Shown here: one piece after another, positions 32,060-43,198 of the stretch
Layout: the number at the start of each line of letters is the position of its first letter
Position numbering within the stretch: the stretch's first letter is position 1
Assembly: GCA_900312665.1 (NCBI GenBank)
Contig: ONZQ02000015.1
Coordinates: 372,001 to 436,000, forward strand
Source of the DNA: Cephalotrichum gorgonifer
Taxonomy: Eukaryota; Ascomycota; Sordariomycetes; Microascales; Microascaceae
DNA length: 64,000 bases
Reading direction: 5' to 3'
The notes under the pieces: generated by a model
Told to the model about the DNA's origin: nothing
The model's input: only the letters and a program-made list of their open reading frames with translations
Database searches by the model: none
Made by a program: the position numbers and the translations under genes

Positions 32060-33309
32060 GCATAGCCAAGGGCCTCGCCATCAAGGCTTTTTCTGAGGGC
32101 GACAGATCTATAGATACTATGCAGGCGTTGTATATCGTGGTCTGCTGGAAGGACGCCGAGGATAAAATATCCTACCTGCACTGCGGGTATGCGTTCCGCG
32201 TGCTGCACGACATGGATATTCAGCAGGATACTGGCGACGGGGGCGGGACACGCACGAGGCGCAATAGGACGTGGCTGGCGATGTTCCGGTAGGGCAGGCA
32301 GCAGCGCCTCTTCTTTGCGCGGAGGGGACCGTCTGATGTTGGAGATGATGGGTCGCCCTTTATAGGGGACCTAGATTCCTGGTTGAAGATGTCTCGCGCG
32401 CTGCCGCAGGACTTGTGGCGGCTTGCAGCGCCGATGTGCGGCGCATCTAGTCCAAGCTACGAGTAATGGTACAACGGGCCTCGTCTACGATCCCGCCGTG
32501 CTTACAACATCTAATGGACTCGGAGTTGAGGAGATGGAGGACAATCTGGATGCGACATCTGAACGCGGAGCCCGAGTCGCGCGCCGAGAACGACGCAGCC
32601 ATCGACAGGAGACTGTTGCACCTGGATAAGTCGCATTTAGATTCCCTAATGGGGCTGTGGGAGCACAGCATTCGGCTCATCGTCGCGTCTGTCCTTTTGC
32701 GGCAGGCGCTGATGGCATCGGTGGGACCGTCGCTGCGCTCCAGCAACTCGCCGCCTCCTTACACAGGGTTTTAAATTGCCGCGATGACGGACGTCGTGTC
32801 ACCCGACGTTCCCGGACTAGCCAGCAGCGTCGAAGGCGCGCTAGGGACGCTCTAGTACTTGCGTGCAATCCCAGCTGACGATCTTCAGTGGGCTCCGGAT
32901 TCCTCCCTACTGCTAGGCCCCAATGCCGGACTCTTCTTATGTCCACTACCCTGGCTCCCGTGCGACGACATTCTCGGGCCGGCCTTTCATAGAACCGCTA
33001 TTGGCATTATCCAAGACGTATCAACTCACATACGGCAAGCTGTGAGGTCACCGCAGGAGACAGTCGACCTGCACTCAGCCTACCTCGGTTCCCTTGTTGG
33101 TCTCCTGGAATCAACCCCCCCTGAGCATCCGCGAAGCACGCACGGCGAGTCAGAACCCCCAGGTTCTGAGTCGTCGCCATTACAGATGGAACCAGAGGTT
33201 CTGAACCTCGACCAGGCCAGCCCAGGTGCTAGTAAGCTGGGATGGGAGACGTGTTCTACAATAGAGAGGACGACAACAGTATGTTCAGCCTCACGAACGA
33301 GCCGGACTA
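32060..33309 (+). pseudogene. Decayed C6 transcription factor, regulatory domain
   Basis: Reading on the plus strand gives AKGLAIKAFSEGDRSIDT, MQALYIVVCWKD, SYLHCGYAFRVLHDMDI, RRNRTWLAMFR, SFIGDLDSWLK and LPQDL in one frame, all typical of fungal_trans domains. The frame then shifts near 32412 to VAACSADVRRI, SKLRVMVQRASST, SELRRWRTIWMRHLNAEPESR, LMGLWEHSIRL and IPADDLQWAPDS. Stops interrupt it at 32290 (TAG), 32448 (TAG), 32772 (TAA) and 32853 (TAG); a second shift near 33230 leads to an acidic tail (MGDVFYNREDDNSMFSLTNEPD) ending at 33309. Several TAGs sit where Gln (CAG) would fit, i.e. C-to-T changes. No zinc cluster is found just upstream. Coding function is lost. Confidence 0.72.
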
Positions 33310-34078
33310 GACGCTCCATCTGCAGTGCCTAGCCAACCTGATAGAACAAACTGCTTTTGGGAAATGCTGCCTTGGGACACTTAGTAGCACCTACTATTGA
33401 AAGGCTATAGGAATGTTCTATAATTCAGTGCTATAGATAAGAAATAATAGTAAATATCTAGAGAAGGATATAGAATTACTAGCAGATACACTAAAAGATA
33501 TTCGTACAATATATTAAAATATTAGAGGGCCTTCGTGCTATTTCTGATGACATATTACGAGTGCAGTAGTACTCCGACCTCCGAGGGCGCCTGGCGCCGG
33601 AGCTTGCACACCAGACTTTACCGCCCAGACTGAACAACCTCCGCGGAGGTAGACTTGTGAAGGTAAGCAACCATAACCTCCCTGGAGGTAGAGTCGTAAA
33701 GGTAAGACACCATAACCTCCGCAGCTTCTTCCGGACGGAGAATTATGTATCGCACAGCCAACGGAATCAATTGATAGTTCCGCCACTTCTCAATGAGAAC
33801 TTGTGGCATTTTAAAGCGTTCTCATAACCTTTCGGAGGTAGACCAGATGTTCACGATTATGACTATATCCGGAGGAAAAGACGGCTCTACTAACATCATA
33901 ACTGACAAATATGATGGGAAGGAGCTCGGTCTCAAGGAATATATAAGGGCATCAGTGTCCTAGATAGAGAAATATGAAGCGTTACTCCATCTTCATTCTC
34001 AAGTTTGCACAGCATTGACACCGACCTTAAAATACCACTTCCAGCTTGTATATTACGTCCGCCTTCCAAAACTTCAAA
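33310..34078. promoter_or_regulatory. SDR promoter region with 39-bp palindromic tandem repeats
   Basis: 33400-33530 is AT-rich with no coding signal. From 33637 there are two 39-bp tandem units (33637-33675, 33676-33714) and the start of a third (33715). Unit 1 begins with the perfect palindrome ACCTCCGCGGAGGT and unit 2 with ACCTCCCTGGAGGT; both end in a shared GTRAAGGTAAG-like stretch. Further GGAGGTAGA copies occur at 33834-33842, and CGACCTCCGAGG near 33576. They lie upstream of the SDR start at 34079 and look like clustered regulator sites. Confidence 0.5.
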
Positions 34079-35037
34079 ATGGCAGCCGAATCCAAGACCT
34101 TCGTCTCCTTTACCAAGACCTACCACCACAAGCCCTACCCCTACATCTCGCCCACCCGCCCCGAGCTCTCCGCCGCGGGGAAGAACATCGTCATCACCGG
34201 CGGCGGTACCGGCATTGGCAAGGCCATAGCCATCGCCTTCGCCCAGGCTAACGCCGCCTCCGTTTCCATCATCGGCCGGCGCCTCAACCGCCTCGAGGAG
34301 GCCGCTCGCGACATCTCCGCCGCCGCCGCGAGCCCCTCGGTTCGCGTGGTCACCGCTCAGGGGGACCTGTCCAAGCGTGAGTCCGCGGACAAGGCCGTGG
34401 CCGAGATCGCGGGCCAAGTGGGCAAGATTGACGTCTTCGTGTCCAACGCTGGCATCTTCTCCGCTCCGGGGCCCGTGGCGGGCTATGAGGAGGAGGAGTT
34501 CCGCCGCGGGTGGGAGGTCAATTTCATGGGGGCTTTCAACGCCGTGCAGGCCTTCGTCGCCCACGCTGCGCCCAAAGCCAAGCTGATCAACGTGTCGTCC
34601 GGCATCGCGCACATCGCGCCCATGTATCCCGGTGTGTGGGCATACGCCGCCGTCAAGGCGACTATCGCCAAGATGCTCGACTTCCTCGCTGCTGAGAACC
34701 CGGATCTGCATGTGGTTCAGATCCAGCCTGGTGTCCATGCCACGGAGATGAACGAGGGTTTCCAGGACACTAGCGATGACACCCGTAAGTACAACGGATC
34801 GGCCCCTCTCCCCCTCGGTTTGGCTACTTTGTGGGAGAAAACTGGGCTTTTGCTGACTTGCATGTAGTTGAACTCCCCGGCGAGTTCACGGTGTGGCTAT
34901 CGTCGCCCGAGGCCGAGTTCCTCAAGAACAGGTTTGTGTGGGTTAATTGGGATGCCGAGGAGCTCATCGCCCGTTCCAAGGAAATCGAGAACGACCAGTC
35001 GTTGCTGAAGATCCATCTCGGGGGTGTTCCCATGTAA
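34079..35037 (+). CDS. Short-chain dehydrogenase/reductase
   Basis: Exons 34079..34784 and 34868..35037 (291 residues), joined SDDT-LELPGEFTVWL with a GTAAGT donor. The start is the ATG before AAESKTFVSF. The coenzyme motif is TGGGTGIGKA (TGxxxGxG), followed by the conserved NAG of FVSNAGIF. The catalytic set is Ser in LINVSSGIAH and Tyr-x3-Lys in WAYAAVKATIAK. This is the classical SDR plan for NAD(P)-dependent oxidation or reduction of an alcohol or ketone in the cytosol or peroxisome. Substrate unknown. Its promoter carries unusual palindromic repeats, and an intact Zn2Cys6 regulator lies convergently downstream. Confidence 0.9.
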
Positions 35038-35461
35038 CCAGCTTGCGCATGCTACTCGTAAAAGACATCGAATACAAAGTGCCTTTTCTTTTACTTCTCG
35101 GTATGATTCTCGTGCTAGTTAGGGGTTTGAAGTGAACTTTTCGCTACGCTGATGTGCTGCCAAATAGGCAGATTAATACCCTCCCTGCCGGATTTGGCCC
35201 CCAGTTGGCCGCGGCCATGTTGATAGATGCTCTTTGAAGGAATTATCAGGTGGTCAAGCCCCAATAATAACCCGCATCAACTTGATGATTTAAAACCTCG
35301 GACTCCGGGAGACTCATAAGTTAGGTACAGAAAACGCTACGTCTCTAGAAAATCTGTACAAGGAGGTAATTTCGTCGTTCACGGCAACAGATTTGACATC
35401 GTCTCATCGTTATTCGCAATTCAAACGAGCTTCCCTCTCCACCAGGCAAGACCCAGGTTTT
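35038..35461. other. Convergent intergenic region, nothing recognised
   Basis: Between the ends of the SDR gene and the Zn2Cys6 regulator; 3' untranslated sequence of both is likely. No coding evidence. Confidence 0.35.
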
Positions 35462-37309
35462 CTAAGCGAACAATACATTCCCCGGTAATGGGGTCGTAAA
35501 AGCTGCCTCATGCTGTTGGATAGCTTCTCGGGCATTCCCAAGAAGCTCCGAGTAGATATCATGGAGCTCTTCGAAGCATTTCTTGTGGTCACCAGCCTGT
35601 GGCGTCAACTCGTCAAGATATCTCAAAGATCGCTCGCAGAGAGTCAAGTCGGACTTGGCACGCTCATCTCCAGGGTACCTAATGATATCGGTAGCCAGGC
35701 ACAGCAAGCCAGTGAAATGTGGCCGCACAGTCATCCTATTCTGGTATTAATGAAATGGGGCCTAGGGAGGGGGGTAGGGGCCATATCCCAGCACAAGTCT
35801 GGCTTACCACACAAAGGACGCATCCCGCACGTGAAGCGCCATGAAATCCGCCATTCCATCCCGATAGTTACCAGCCAGCAGGGCGCAATATGCCGGCGGC
35901 ACTCCGACCTCCGTGTTCGCAATCACCTCCTTCGCCTGCGCCTGCCGCGACCCGTCGAGGTCGTACGCCAGGGCCAGACAGAACAGGAACGAGTGGTTAA
36001 GGATGACCAGGTACCGGTACGCCTCGGGCGGGACGTGGCGCCTGAACGTGCCCGGGCGGAACACGGGTGGCACCGAGGACTGCCATTCGATCAGCATTTT
36101 CTTGGCGACCAGTAGATTCTCTGCGCGCTGATCCGGTCCGAGGTTGCGCGCGCGTGCGCTCCAGAGGATATCGTACACGGTGCCCTGGATGCGGGCAAGG
36201 CGCAGCCGGGCGCCGAAGATATTGAACCTGCTCTGGCGGTCGGACGTGAAGACGTACCCGGGGACGTCGGGGTATCCGCCCAGCGCTGTGTCGAGTTCGT
36301 CGCCGCCGTCGGAGGGGAGATCGAGGTCTACGTCGGCGTCGAGCTGAACCGACGGCTGGCGGGCGCGGAGGCTGATATCCTTGTCGACGAGGTACGCCAT
36401 CCAGAAGACCCGGTCTCTCTGCGTATTGACTGCAGGATCAGGTCCATGGGTCCGCCGTGTGTGGAGGCCGAGGTGGTGGGCCAACCGGAGGGCCGTGGCG
36501 ATTATGAACGTTGCGGGCCGGAGGTTGGCGGTCGCCTGGAAGATGATGGCGATGCCTACGAGGACGCGGACAGTGGATAGGGTGAGTTCCGCGGCCAGGA
36601 GTTCCGAGACCACGGATTGGGCGTTGTTGAGGTGCTCGGCGGCGGCGGAAGCGGAGGCTGGGTCATCATGGCCGGTGATGCCGTGGGCGAGGGCGAGTAT
36701 GACGCTGAGTTCCGCCCATGTCACTCTGCTGTGGCTCAGCGGCTGGGCGTACCACGTCGTAAACTTGTCGATGACCTCCTGGGTGCCGAACAGGGGTAGC
36801 ACCCAGTTAAATGTCCGCAAAAACGTGTCCACGACATCCTGCGTCTCCAGCCAAGGCGGGATCGTTAGAGCACCATCCACAAGATCCTCAGGTCCACATT
36901 GAAATGTCAAGTCCAATGGTGATAATGCTGCTGGCGTCTGAGAGGCATCTTCAGTAGGGATCTGGTCGAAGGCTAGGTGGTCGCGTGGTCTTGGAGGCGA
37001 CGTATGTTGCGTCGTCGTCGCCGTCACTTCCGCCTCAGACCCCATAACCCTTTTCTGCGCTTTGCCATTGCCGCTAGCAGCGGCGGCCCCTGACCTGGGA
37101 CGACGGACCGCCAGGTACGTGCATGTGGCTCCATAAATGGTGCAGTTTGAACAGGTTGGTTTTGCAGCGTTGCATTTGATCTTCTTGATGTAGCAACAGT
37201 CGCACGACTTGTGAATTAGGCTTGGCCGTTAGTCCTCGGACATCGCCTATTCAAGAGTGTAAACGGCTGCGCTCACCGTGCGGGTTGGTCCTTTACGTTG
37301 GGACTTCAT
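35462..37309 (-). CDS. Zn2Cys6 fungal transcription factor
   Basis: Exons 37309..37277, 37207..35808 and 35735..35462 (568 residues). Exon 1 encodes only MKSQRKGPTRT; exon 2 opens with the complete cluster SCDCCYIKKIKCNAAKP then TCSNCTIYGATC, i.e. C-x2-C-x6-C-x5-C-x2-C-x6-C. A linker rich in Ala, Arg and Ser follows. Residues about 130-350 form the fungal_trans domain (FLRTFNWVLPLFG, ALRLAHHLGLHTRRTH, RDRVFWMAYLVDKDISLRARQPS). The last join gives SFVW-MTVRPHFTGLL. A nuclear regulator of unknown targets. Nearest candidates are the convergent SDR gene with its palindromic promoter repeats, and the NmrA-like gene. Confidence 0.9.
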
Positions 37310-38231
37310 GGCGCACATTCGAATTACGGAGAGATGTCTCTAGCAAAGTGACAGACAGACGGGGAAGACAGGAAGAAGAGGGATAGCGGGTCCATCCCTT
37401 GCTGAGTAGTCCTACGAGGTACCTGGTATATGCCCTTGGCTGGTGGCCCTTGATCGGCTTACAAATTCGCAGGTGCGGCTTGACATGGCGTTGGGATTAC
37501 AAATGCGGCAGCCCTTAGCGTGAGATGATGCTCCGGCATAAAACGTCATAGGCGGCTTGCGACTGATACCCTACGACTCTAAGAATAGGCAATCTAGTAT
37601 TGATAGGTGGGGGATCCCCTTCAAAGAGTACATAGAGATATGGGGAGATTGATTGATCTCCACTGCTGCCGATAAGTCATCGGCCCTTACCTTCTCAGGC
37701 CAGGTTGGCTTGGGGAGTGAGTGCGCACAGGCCCGTAATATTATCTGGAGGTCACTACTGTATTTCCGTATAGTACGGAAGTGCACAGTTACTCACAGTC
37801 TCGGACCACCAAGCCACCATCAGCTTGGGCGCCTGTGCCGTACGGAAGGGGGAAACTAAGAAAACGGGGCCTAAGCCCCTCTCTAGTCCCCCCCTTGCGG
37901 TTTCTAACAGGGTCGTGTGTGCCCCAGTCATGTAAAATCGATAATATACAAGCAGATGGACGTTTTGGTAAATTGTCCAACACGATAAGGCGCTTATTCA
38001 CGCTAATAAAACAGAGAGTTGTACCCAGTGACGTAAATATCGAATCTCCCTGTCTAAATGAGAACCTCCGGCTTGATGACGATACCCACATCTGCCAAGC
38101 ATAACATAACAACATGCTTATGGAACGGCAACTTACCTTATTTGGGTTTACTTGCTATCTATCAAGGGAACATAAACATGTCGTGCTACCCACCATCAAC
38201 ATAATACAGCGATGAACCGCGGGTTGGGGGA
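37310..38231. other. Intergenic region, nothing recognised
   Basis: About 920 bases upstream of the Zn2Cys6 regulator and downstream of the dehydratase-like gene. No coding evidence. Confidence 0.35.
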
Positions 38232-39302
38232 TCAGGAGGAAATAGTTGCTTGCAACGCCATCCTCCCATCCTCCGTCCAAAACTTGACCTCCGCATCTTC
38301 GGCCCCTGAGTCTTCCAAAACAGCCCTATACGGCTCCCCAGAGTAAACCGGGGATGTAGCCCGATATCTAATGCTCGTGGGAAATTCGTCCCCGCCACTT
38401 CCCCGGCTATCTCGCCAAAGGTCCAGCGAGTTGATGAGATTCAGCGCGCCGTGGACGACGATGTCCCTGTGACCTTCGGCCTTGCGACACCATTCCTTCG
38501 AGTAGTGGATCTTGTGGCCGTTGAAGGTCAAGGCGGAAAAGCGGAAGAGGCTGACGGGAGTCTGTTCGAAATCACGGGTATGCGCTCCTAGAGGGCTAGT
38601 TAGAGTTTTCGGGTCCTGCCAGGTCAGGCCCCGCTGGGTAGATAAGCTGGAACGTTACCTGTGGGGAAGGGCTTTGGTTCGCCGCGGGGTGTCAGTACAG
38701 GTGGTTCTGTCAAGGCAGGTCGGAACACCCAGTCCCTGGACCTCCGTTGTTAGCGCCTCATCAATGAAACCTAGGGGAAACGATGGTTTTCACCTTTTAT
38801 CCACTAGAGCGGTGCCGGCCTCGTTTTCAAACCGCTTCTTTACTCCGACAACGATCATGTCAGTCCCGTCCCGCGTCCTCTTCGGCTCCGCTTTCACTAC
38901 TGACGTCGTCTCGATCACTACCTCGCCCACGCGCAATAAGTTGTCCCGCGACCAAATCATTTCGCCGCCCGCCCACATGCGCCTCGTAAAGGGCGACGAG
39001 GGGTTAAACGTCTTGTCAGACCCATCCCTTCCCAGCTCCGACTCGAAGGCCGAAGGGGTGAAATAGACCAGGTGATAGCCTGGCGGCAGTGCCGTCCCGT
39101 TAGCCGATGCGTCGCCAGCTACCGGGACGCCTCGGAGGAGCTCCCTTCGGCCAAGGGTTTGGCCCAGCCGTTGGAGCTGGTTGCCGTCAAGGAGTTGTTT
39201 CTGGACCAGCGGACCGCGCTGCTGGGCGCGGGAGAGGAACTCGGAGGCAACCTCGTGGCCGAGGCTGCAGTTGGCTGTTGAGAAGAGCCTTCGGGATATC
39301 AT
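38232..39302 (-). CDS. HTD2/MaoC-like 3-hydroxyacyl-thioester dehydratase, apparent frameshift
   Basis: Exon 1 39302..38794, exon 2 38736..38659, exon 3 38587..38232. Exon 1 opens MISRRLFSTANC, like a mitochondrial targeting peptide, and contains LPPGYHLVYFTP, RRMWAGGEMIW and GVKKRFENEAG. Exon 3 has the family's FRFSALTFNGHKIHYSKEWC and EGHRDIVVHGALNLI, the HTD2/mesaconyl-CoA-hydratase signature with the hot-dog catalytic region. Exon 2 starts in frame (RDWVFRPALTEPP), but the frame needed to enter exon 3 is off by one; removing one base of the GGG at 38699-38701 would restore VLTPRGEPKPFPTG. Either a real frameshift, an unrecognised splice, or a sequence error. Members dehydrate hydroxyacyl thioesters in mitochondrial fatty-acid synthesis or act on C4/C5 acyl-CoAs. 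Confidence 0.68.
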
Positions 39303-39675
39303 GGTGCCCCCTGCACAGCGCCTGGCCGCTAGCGCCCAGGTGCGCCAGACTTTGGTGGTATTGAGCTGGGAAAGCTCGCAGTTTTACTAGCAGTGAGTGG
39401 TGGCGGCCCGGATGTTCAGTACGGGTTGGGATTCTAGAGGGTGGTAGACAATTTCTGGACTAGAGATGGAAACTTGAGCACTAAATTGGAGGTCGGGCGA
39501 GCCAATTGCCGGTGTCTTGGAAAGCGGAGTTATGAGTGGCCCTGTCGGCTTTGATTGAATAGACTCAGACTCAGCCCCACTTCCTCTGGAAACTGGAGCC
39601 ATTTTGAATTGAAAGATACGCCACTGATGAAAGTGCTAAAATAAGAGCCACCCTGGAAGATATATACACATTAAA
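39303..39675. other. Short intergenic region
   Basis: Between the start of the dehydratase-like gene and the 3' end of the next minus-strand gene; likely the former's promoter. Nothing specific seen. Confidence 0.35.
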
Positions 39676-40419
39676 CTACTTCAACAGCCTCCAGGATGCC
39701 GTCTCGCACCAGATCCTGGAGTACCACTGGTGCAGCTCCTCCATCCACGGCGGCATGGGCCCCTTGTGGCCGTTGATCGAGCCCTGGCTCGAGAACAGTA
39801 AGCTCCTCAGGCTGAGCTCGACCTCCTCCCGCTCCTTGTCGACCTTGGCGCTGATGGTAAAGAGCCCGTCGGACGGCCTGAGGGCCTGGTTCCGAGGCGA
39901 GTCCCCGCAGCGCACAGTGATGGACGTGGGTGTCTTCTCGACGACCTCGAAGTGGTCGGTAATGAAGGTGCCCTTGTCGTAGCTGCTGCTCGAGAGCTGC
40001 TCGTTGGTCCAGAGGTGCTGGGCAGTCTCGGGGCCCCTCCACTTGCGGTCCAGGTACAGACGCTGCACAGTATAGCCTACCCAGAGAGTGTTAACACATT
40101 GTTACCATTGGATGCTCTAGGAAATACGACCCGGGAACTACTAACCCCATCCGCTCCATACGCCACGGCAGAACTCAAGAGCAAGGTCACCATCTTTGCT
40201 AATGAGCTCGGGCCGGACCTTGCTGAGCGGGATGCGCTTGACGCAGATGTCCTGGGTGGCAGGGTTCCCCGACGGGTTGTGGGCGCGGTAGAGCTTGGAC
40301 CCCCATATTGGGTCGGAGGGCGGCAGCGGGCTGATGACGGGGTTCTTGGCCGCGAGGTAGGCGGCGGCAGTGGAGGTGCCGAGGAGGCCGAAGAAGAACG
40401 TCTTCCGAAGCGCGTTCAT
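39676..40419 (-). CDS. Conserved-looking fungal protein with N-terminal membrane anchor
   Basis: Exons 40419..40146 and 40076..39676 (224 residues), joined WSGW-GYTVQRLYLDRKW via a GTTAGT donor. The N-terminus MNALRKTFFFGLLGTSTAAAYLAA is a single hydrophobic segment suited to membrane insertion or import. The rest is soluble with distinctive blocks: NPSGNPATQDICVKRIPLSKVRPEL, RGPETAQHLW, FEVVEKTPTSITVRCGDSPRNQ, LRPSDGLFTISAKVD. It has the feel of a conserved fungal family, and the balanced exon pair supports coding, but I cannot attach a named domain or reaction. It lies in the same orientation as the dehydratase-like gene, 373 bases away. Confidence 0.72.
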
Positions 40420-41473
40420 GGTGGAGAGGTGCGCGGGGAAAACGAGCGGCTGGTGACGAGACGCTGGGCAGCCGAGAACCTTGGGTCTAGGACTGGGGCT
40501 GGGGTCGAGAATAATCACGCTTCAGAGGCTATCAATTCAGTGTGAGTTGCAGCCGCCCACAGAAGTATATTAGTGATCTAAGCCGGGTGATGCGACGCGT
40601 AAAAGCCCAACCTCCTATTGTGATTCCAATGCCGGTGTCGCAATGGAAGGCTCCCCTTAGAGTGGGTCTCGGCAAATCGGAATTTGAACCTTCACGTCAA
40701 GCACACCCACAGAGAAATTGGTGCTGCTGGATAGGCTGACAGTTGTGAGCAGCTGCCAAAAAGGTCACATCGGACCCTGGAATATGACCTGCTTTCGCCT
40801 GCAATTCTGGCCCAGGATGAGAGTGATCCTCCATGATATGCCAGGTGCGCCTCTTCCTATTTGGCCAGTAAAACACAACGTGGTAGACGGGCAGAAAGAT
40901 TATCTGAGGCAGGAGAGGCTAATAATGTTAGGGGCGGAAGCCAATCGGGTTTTTAAAGAATATCCAAGGAAGCACGACAAGCAACCCAAATGGAAACTTT
41001 CTTGGCAAAAGCCTACGTTTCCTGGCGTTGGGTGTCTGTGGTGGCCATTAGTCAGGAATCTTAAAATCCGAGAGCCAAGGCCCATCACCAAGGCGCTAAA
41101 CCTAACCAGGCAATTTTGATTTACAACATGCTCTCTCCCGCCGCATCGGACACTATTATTACGCCTTGCTTTGTCTGGTAGCCACCAGACGCTAAATCCA
41201 ATTCGGTATTTTTGATTCCATGGGTCCTTCCCTCTCTCGCCTTTCTCTCGCCTTTGGCCCCTCCGAGGAGTATCGGGCCCGTTCTTGGTTACGCAGGCCG
41301 GCCACCGTATCCTGAGGTATGTTGTCTCAGGCTCAAATGGGTTCATCTGGGGACTGGAAGAGGGAGCCATAGATTATGAGAGTGATACTAATGCGCCACC
41401 CTATCATTTTAATATATGCTATCTGAGCTTAGCTTTCACTTTCACTTTCATTCCCTAACTGACATGAAAGTCT
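40420..41473. other. Intergenic region, nothing recognised
   Basis: About 1.05 kb. Short open frames on both strands have no family motif. Small pyrimidine repeats occur at 41230-41255 (CTCTCGCCTTT twice) and 41430-41452. Confidence 0.35.
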
Positions 41474-42019
41474 TCAGCCCGAAGTCGGCCGGTCTGCAAC
41501 CCAAGGCGACGTGAATGCCAAGTGGTAATCCGGCTTGCCCAACCCCACTCCCTTGTTCCTAAGAATGCCGTAGGCGGTCGTAAGATGGAAGAACAGTGTG
41601 GGGAGCCCGTAAATGGCGACCCACCCTCGGGCCACCGTCTCCCTGGTCCCTTTCCCTGTCACGAACGGAACCGTTTCGTCGGCGCGCTTCTCGAAGAGCC
41701 CCTCATCCACCCCGGCGAGTAAGCTCTCGGCTTCAGAGATGCGGGCTCGGGCGTCCTCCCAAGTCTTGATGTCCTCCCAGCTCCATGGGAGGGGGTCTGT
41801 TCCCTGCACACGGGAGACAAGCTTCATAGAGGTGTCTCCCACCTCGTGGATCTGGAATGCGAGGGGGAGCATATCGTCTGCCAGACGCCAGGAGAGGAGG
41901 TCGTCGGCGGGGATGTTGTTCTCGGCGGCGTGAGAGTGGGCTTTTTTCAGAATTTGGGCTAGGGACTGGAGGGCGGATTGGAAGACGGGAACCGTCGAGT
42001 TGTAAAACGTGTATGGCAT
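41474..42019 (-). CDS. DUF1993 family protein
   Basis: An intronless frame of 181 residues starting MPYTFYNSTVPVFQSALQSLAQIL. Family features are the N-terminal repeat of helices, LADDMLPLAFQIHEVGD, a central linker, and GTRETVARGWVAIYGLPTLFFHLTTAYGILRNKGVGLGK near the end (residues about 130-168). DUF1993 proteins are predicted DinB-like four-helix bundles; the two His residues in positions analogous to DinB metal ligands may be retained (IHEVGD, FFHLTTAY). Function unknown; in fungi they are often found near detoxification or secondary metabolism genes. The protein is complete at both ends. Confidence 0.88.
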   Translation of the reverse strand: MPYTFYNSTVPVFQSALQSLAQILKKAHSHAAENNIPADDLLSWRLADDMLPLAFQIHEVGDTSMKLVSRVQGTDPLPWSWEDIKTWEDARARISEAESLLAGVDEGLFEKRADETVPFVTGKGTRETVARGWVAIYGLPTLFFHLTTAYGILRNKGVGLGKPDYHLAFTSPWVADRPTSG

Positions 42020-43198
42020 TTTGGACGGTATTTCTCTTAAATTCTTTTTTTGGAAGGAGGGTGGTGGATTGCTCTATAAGGCAGGGGGAAAGGGCTTTGC
42101 CCGGGGGAGCGGGAGGGTAGGTTTTATAACCCAAGAGGAGGCAGAGAGCTTCAGCATTTCTAGCTGGACACGATTTAACTCGGCTACATTCCTCAATACA
42201 ATTATGTCGCCTTGAGTTAGAAACTGGAGGCATATACTGGGATAATACGCTGGTTCGATTTGAGGATCTACGCTTTGGCCCTCTTCCCCGGGCGAGACGG
42301 TGTCGCCCCGGGAACTATTGCAATTACGTACTTGTACCTCCTAGTCATATTGTTTTTTTTACCTCGTCGAGTAATGAATGTGCTACAGACGTGTAGCCAA
42401 CCGCCTGTGCAGAGAAGTGGCTGCTCTTGATTCCAAATCTTGATTCCAAATCAAACCACCCATTCCCCATCGGAGGTGCGAAGTCCTTGAATTACATATT
42501 ATCTGTTTCACAAGGGATTGCACATTAGCGATGGGGACAGTCATGAACTTTATATTGTTTGGCGTTGTCATACTGCTAGCAGCATTTAACTGTCAAACAA
42601 ACAAGATCTAGCACTGGTTACATTGTCAACAAGTTAATAGGATTCTCCTCCACGTACGCAAGTACTAATATAGCATGATCCCAGACCTACACCCTGGCAA
42701 GACTGAGCTACATGTAACCGAAGTCAAATTCTCTGGTAACATAGTAGCGGGAGCGATCCATGTATTCAAGTCGGCTGCTTCCATTTTGCACGGGCCAAAT
42801 GAGAACCAAAAGCGCCTAGATATAGGTCACACGATCATCTCATTCTATGTCCTTTTGATTTTGTCTGCACCGATTAACCAAACATGCATAGGACTACCTG
42901 TTGAATAAGGTGAAATGGCGAATCTGATGTGTCGTCATACATTGTGAAATGACGATTAACCACTCACTGACGAAGGTCCAGCCCTCCTCTACAAGCCTCC
43001 AGTCTCACAAATTGAACTGAAGAGCCAAAAGTCCGCCTAAAACTACACCGCCCCTGCATACATCCTAGACAACGGGAACCTAGATCAATGCTGAAGGGAT
43101 GGGAAATGAGTCTGTTTTGCAACAGGGGTCACGCTGTTTGTTGCCAAAAGCAGAGACCTCTTGTTTTAGGAAACCACGTTTAGTCACCATCGATTAAC
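42020..43198. other. Intergenic region, nothing recognised
   Basis: About 1.2 kb upstream of the DUF1993 gene and the tRNA-Leu gene. No coding evidence; open frames are short. Confidence 0.35.

Noticed and set aside
33637..33730. Considered as the start of a CRISPR-like array
   Set aside because: The units are directly tandem without unique spacers, in a eukaryotic promoter.
36381..36902. Plus-strand open frame of 173 codons
   Set aside because: Antisense to the fungal_trans domain of the Zn2Cys6 regulator.
40675..40700. Second T-arm-like sequence (AATTTGAACCTTC)
   Set aside because: No cloverleaf possible with flanking bases.
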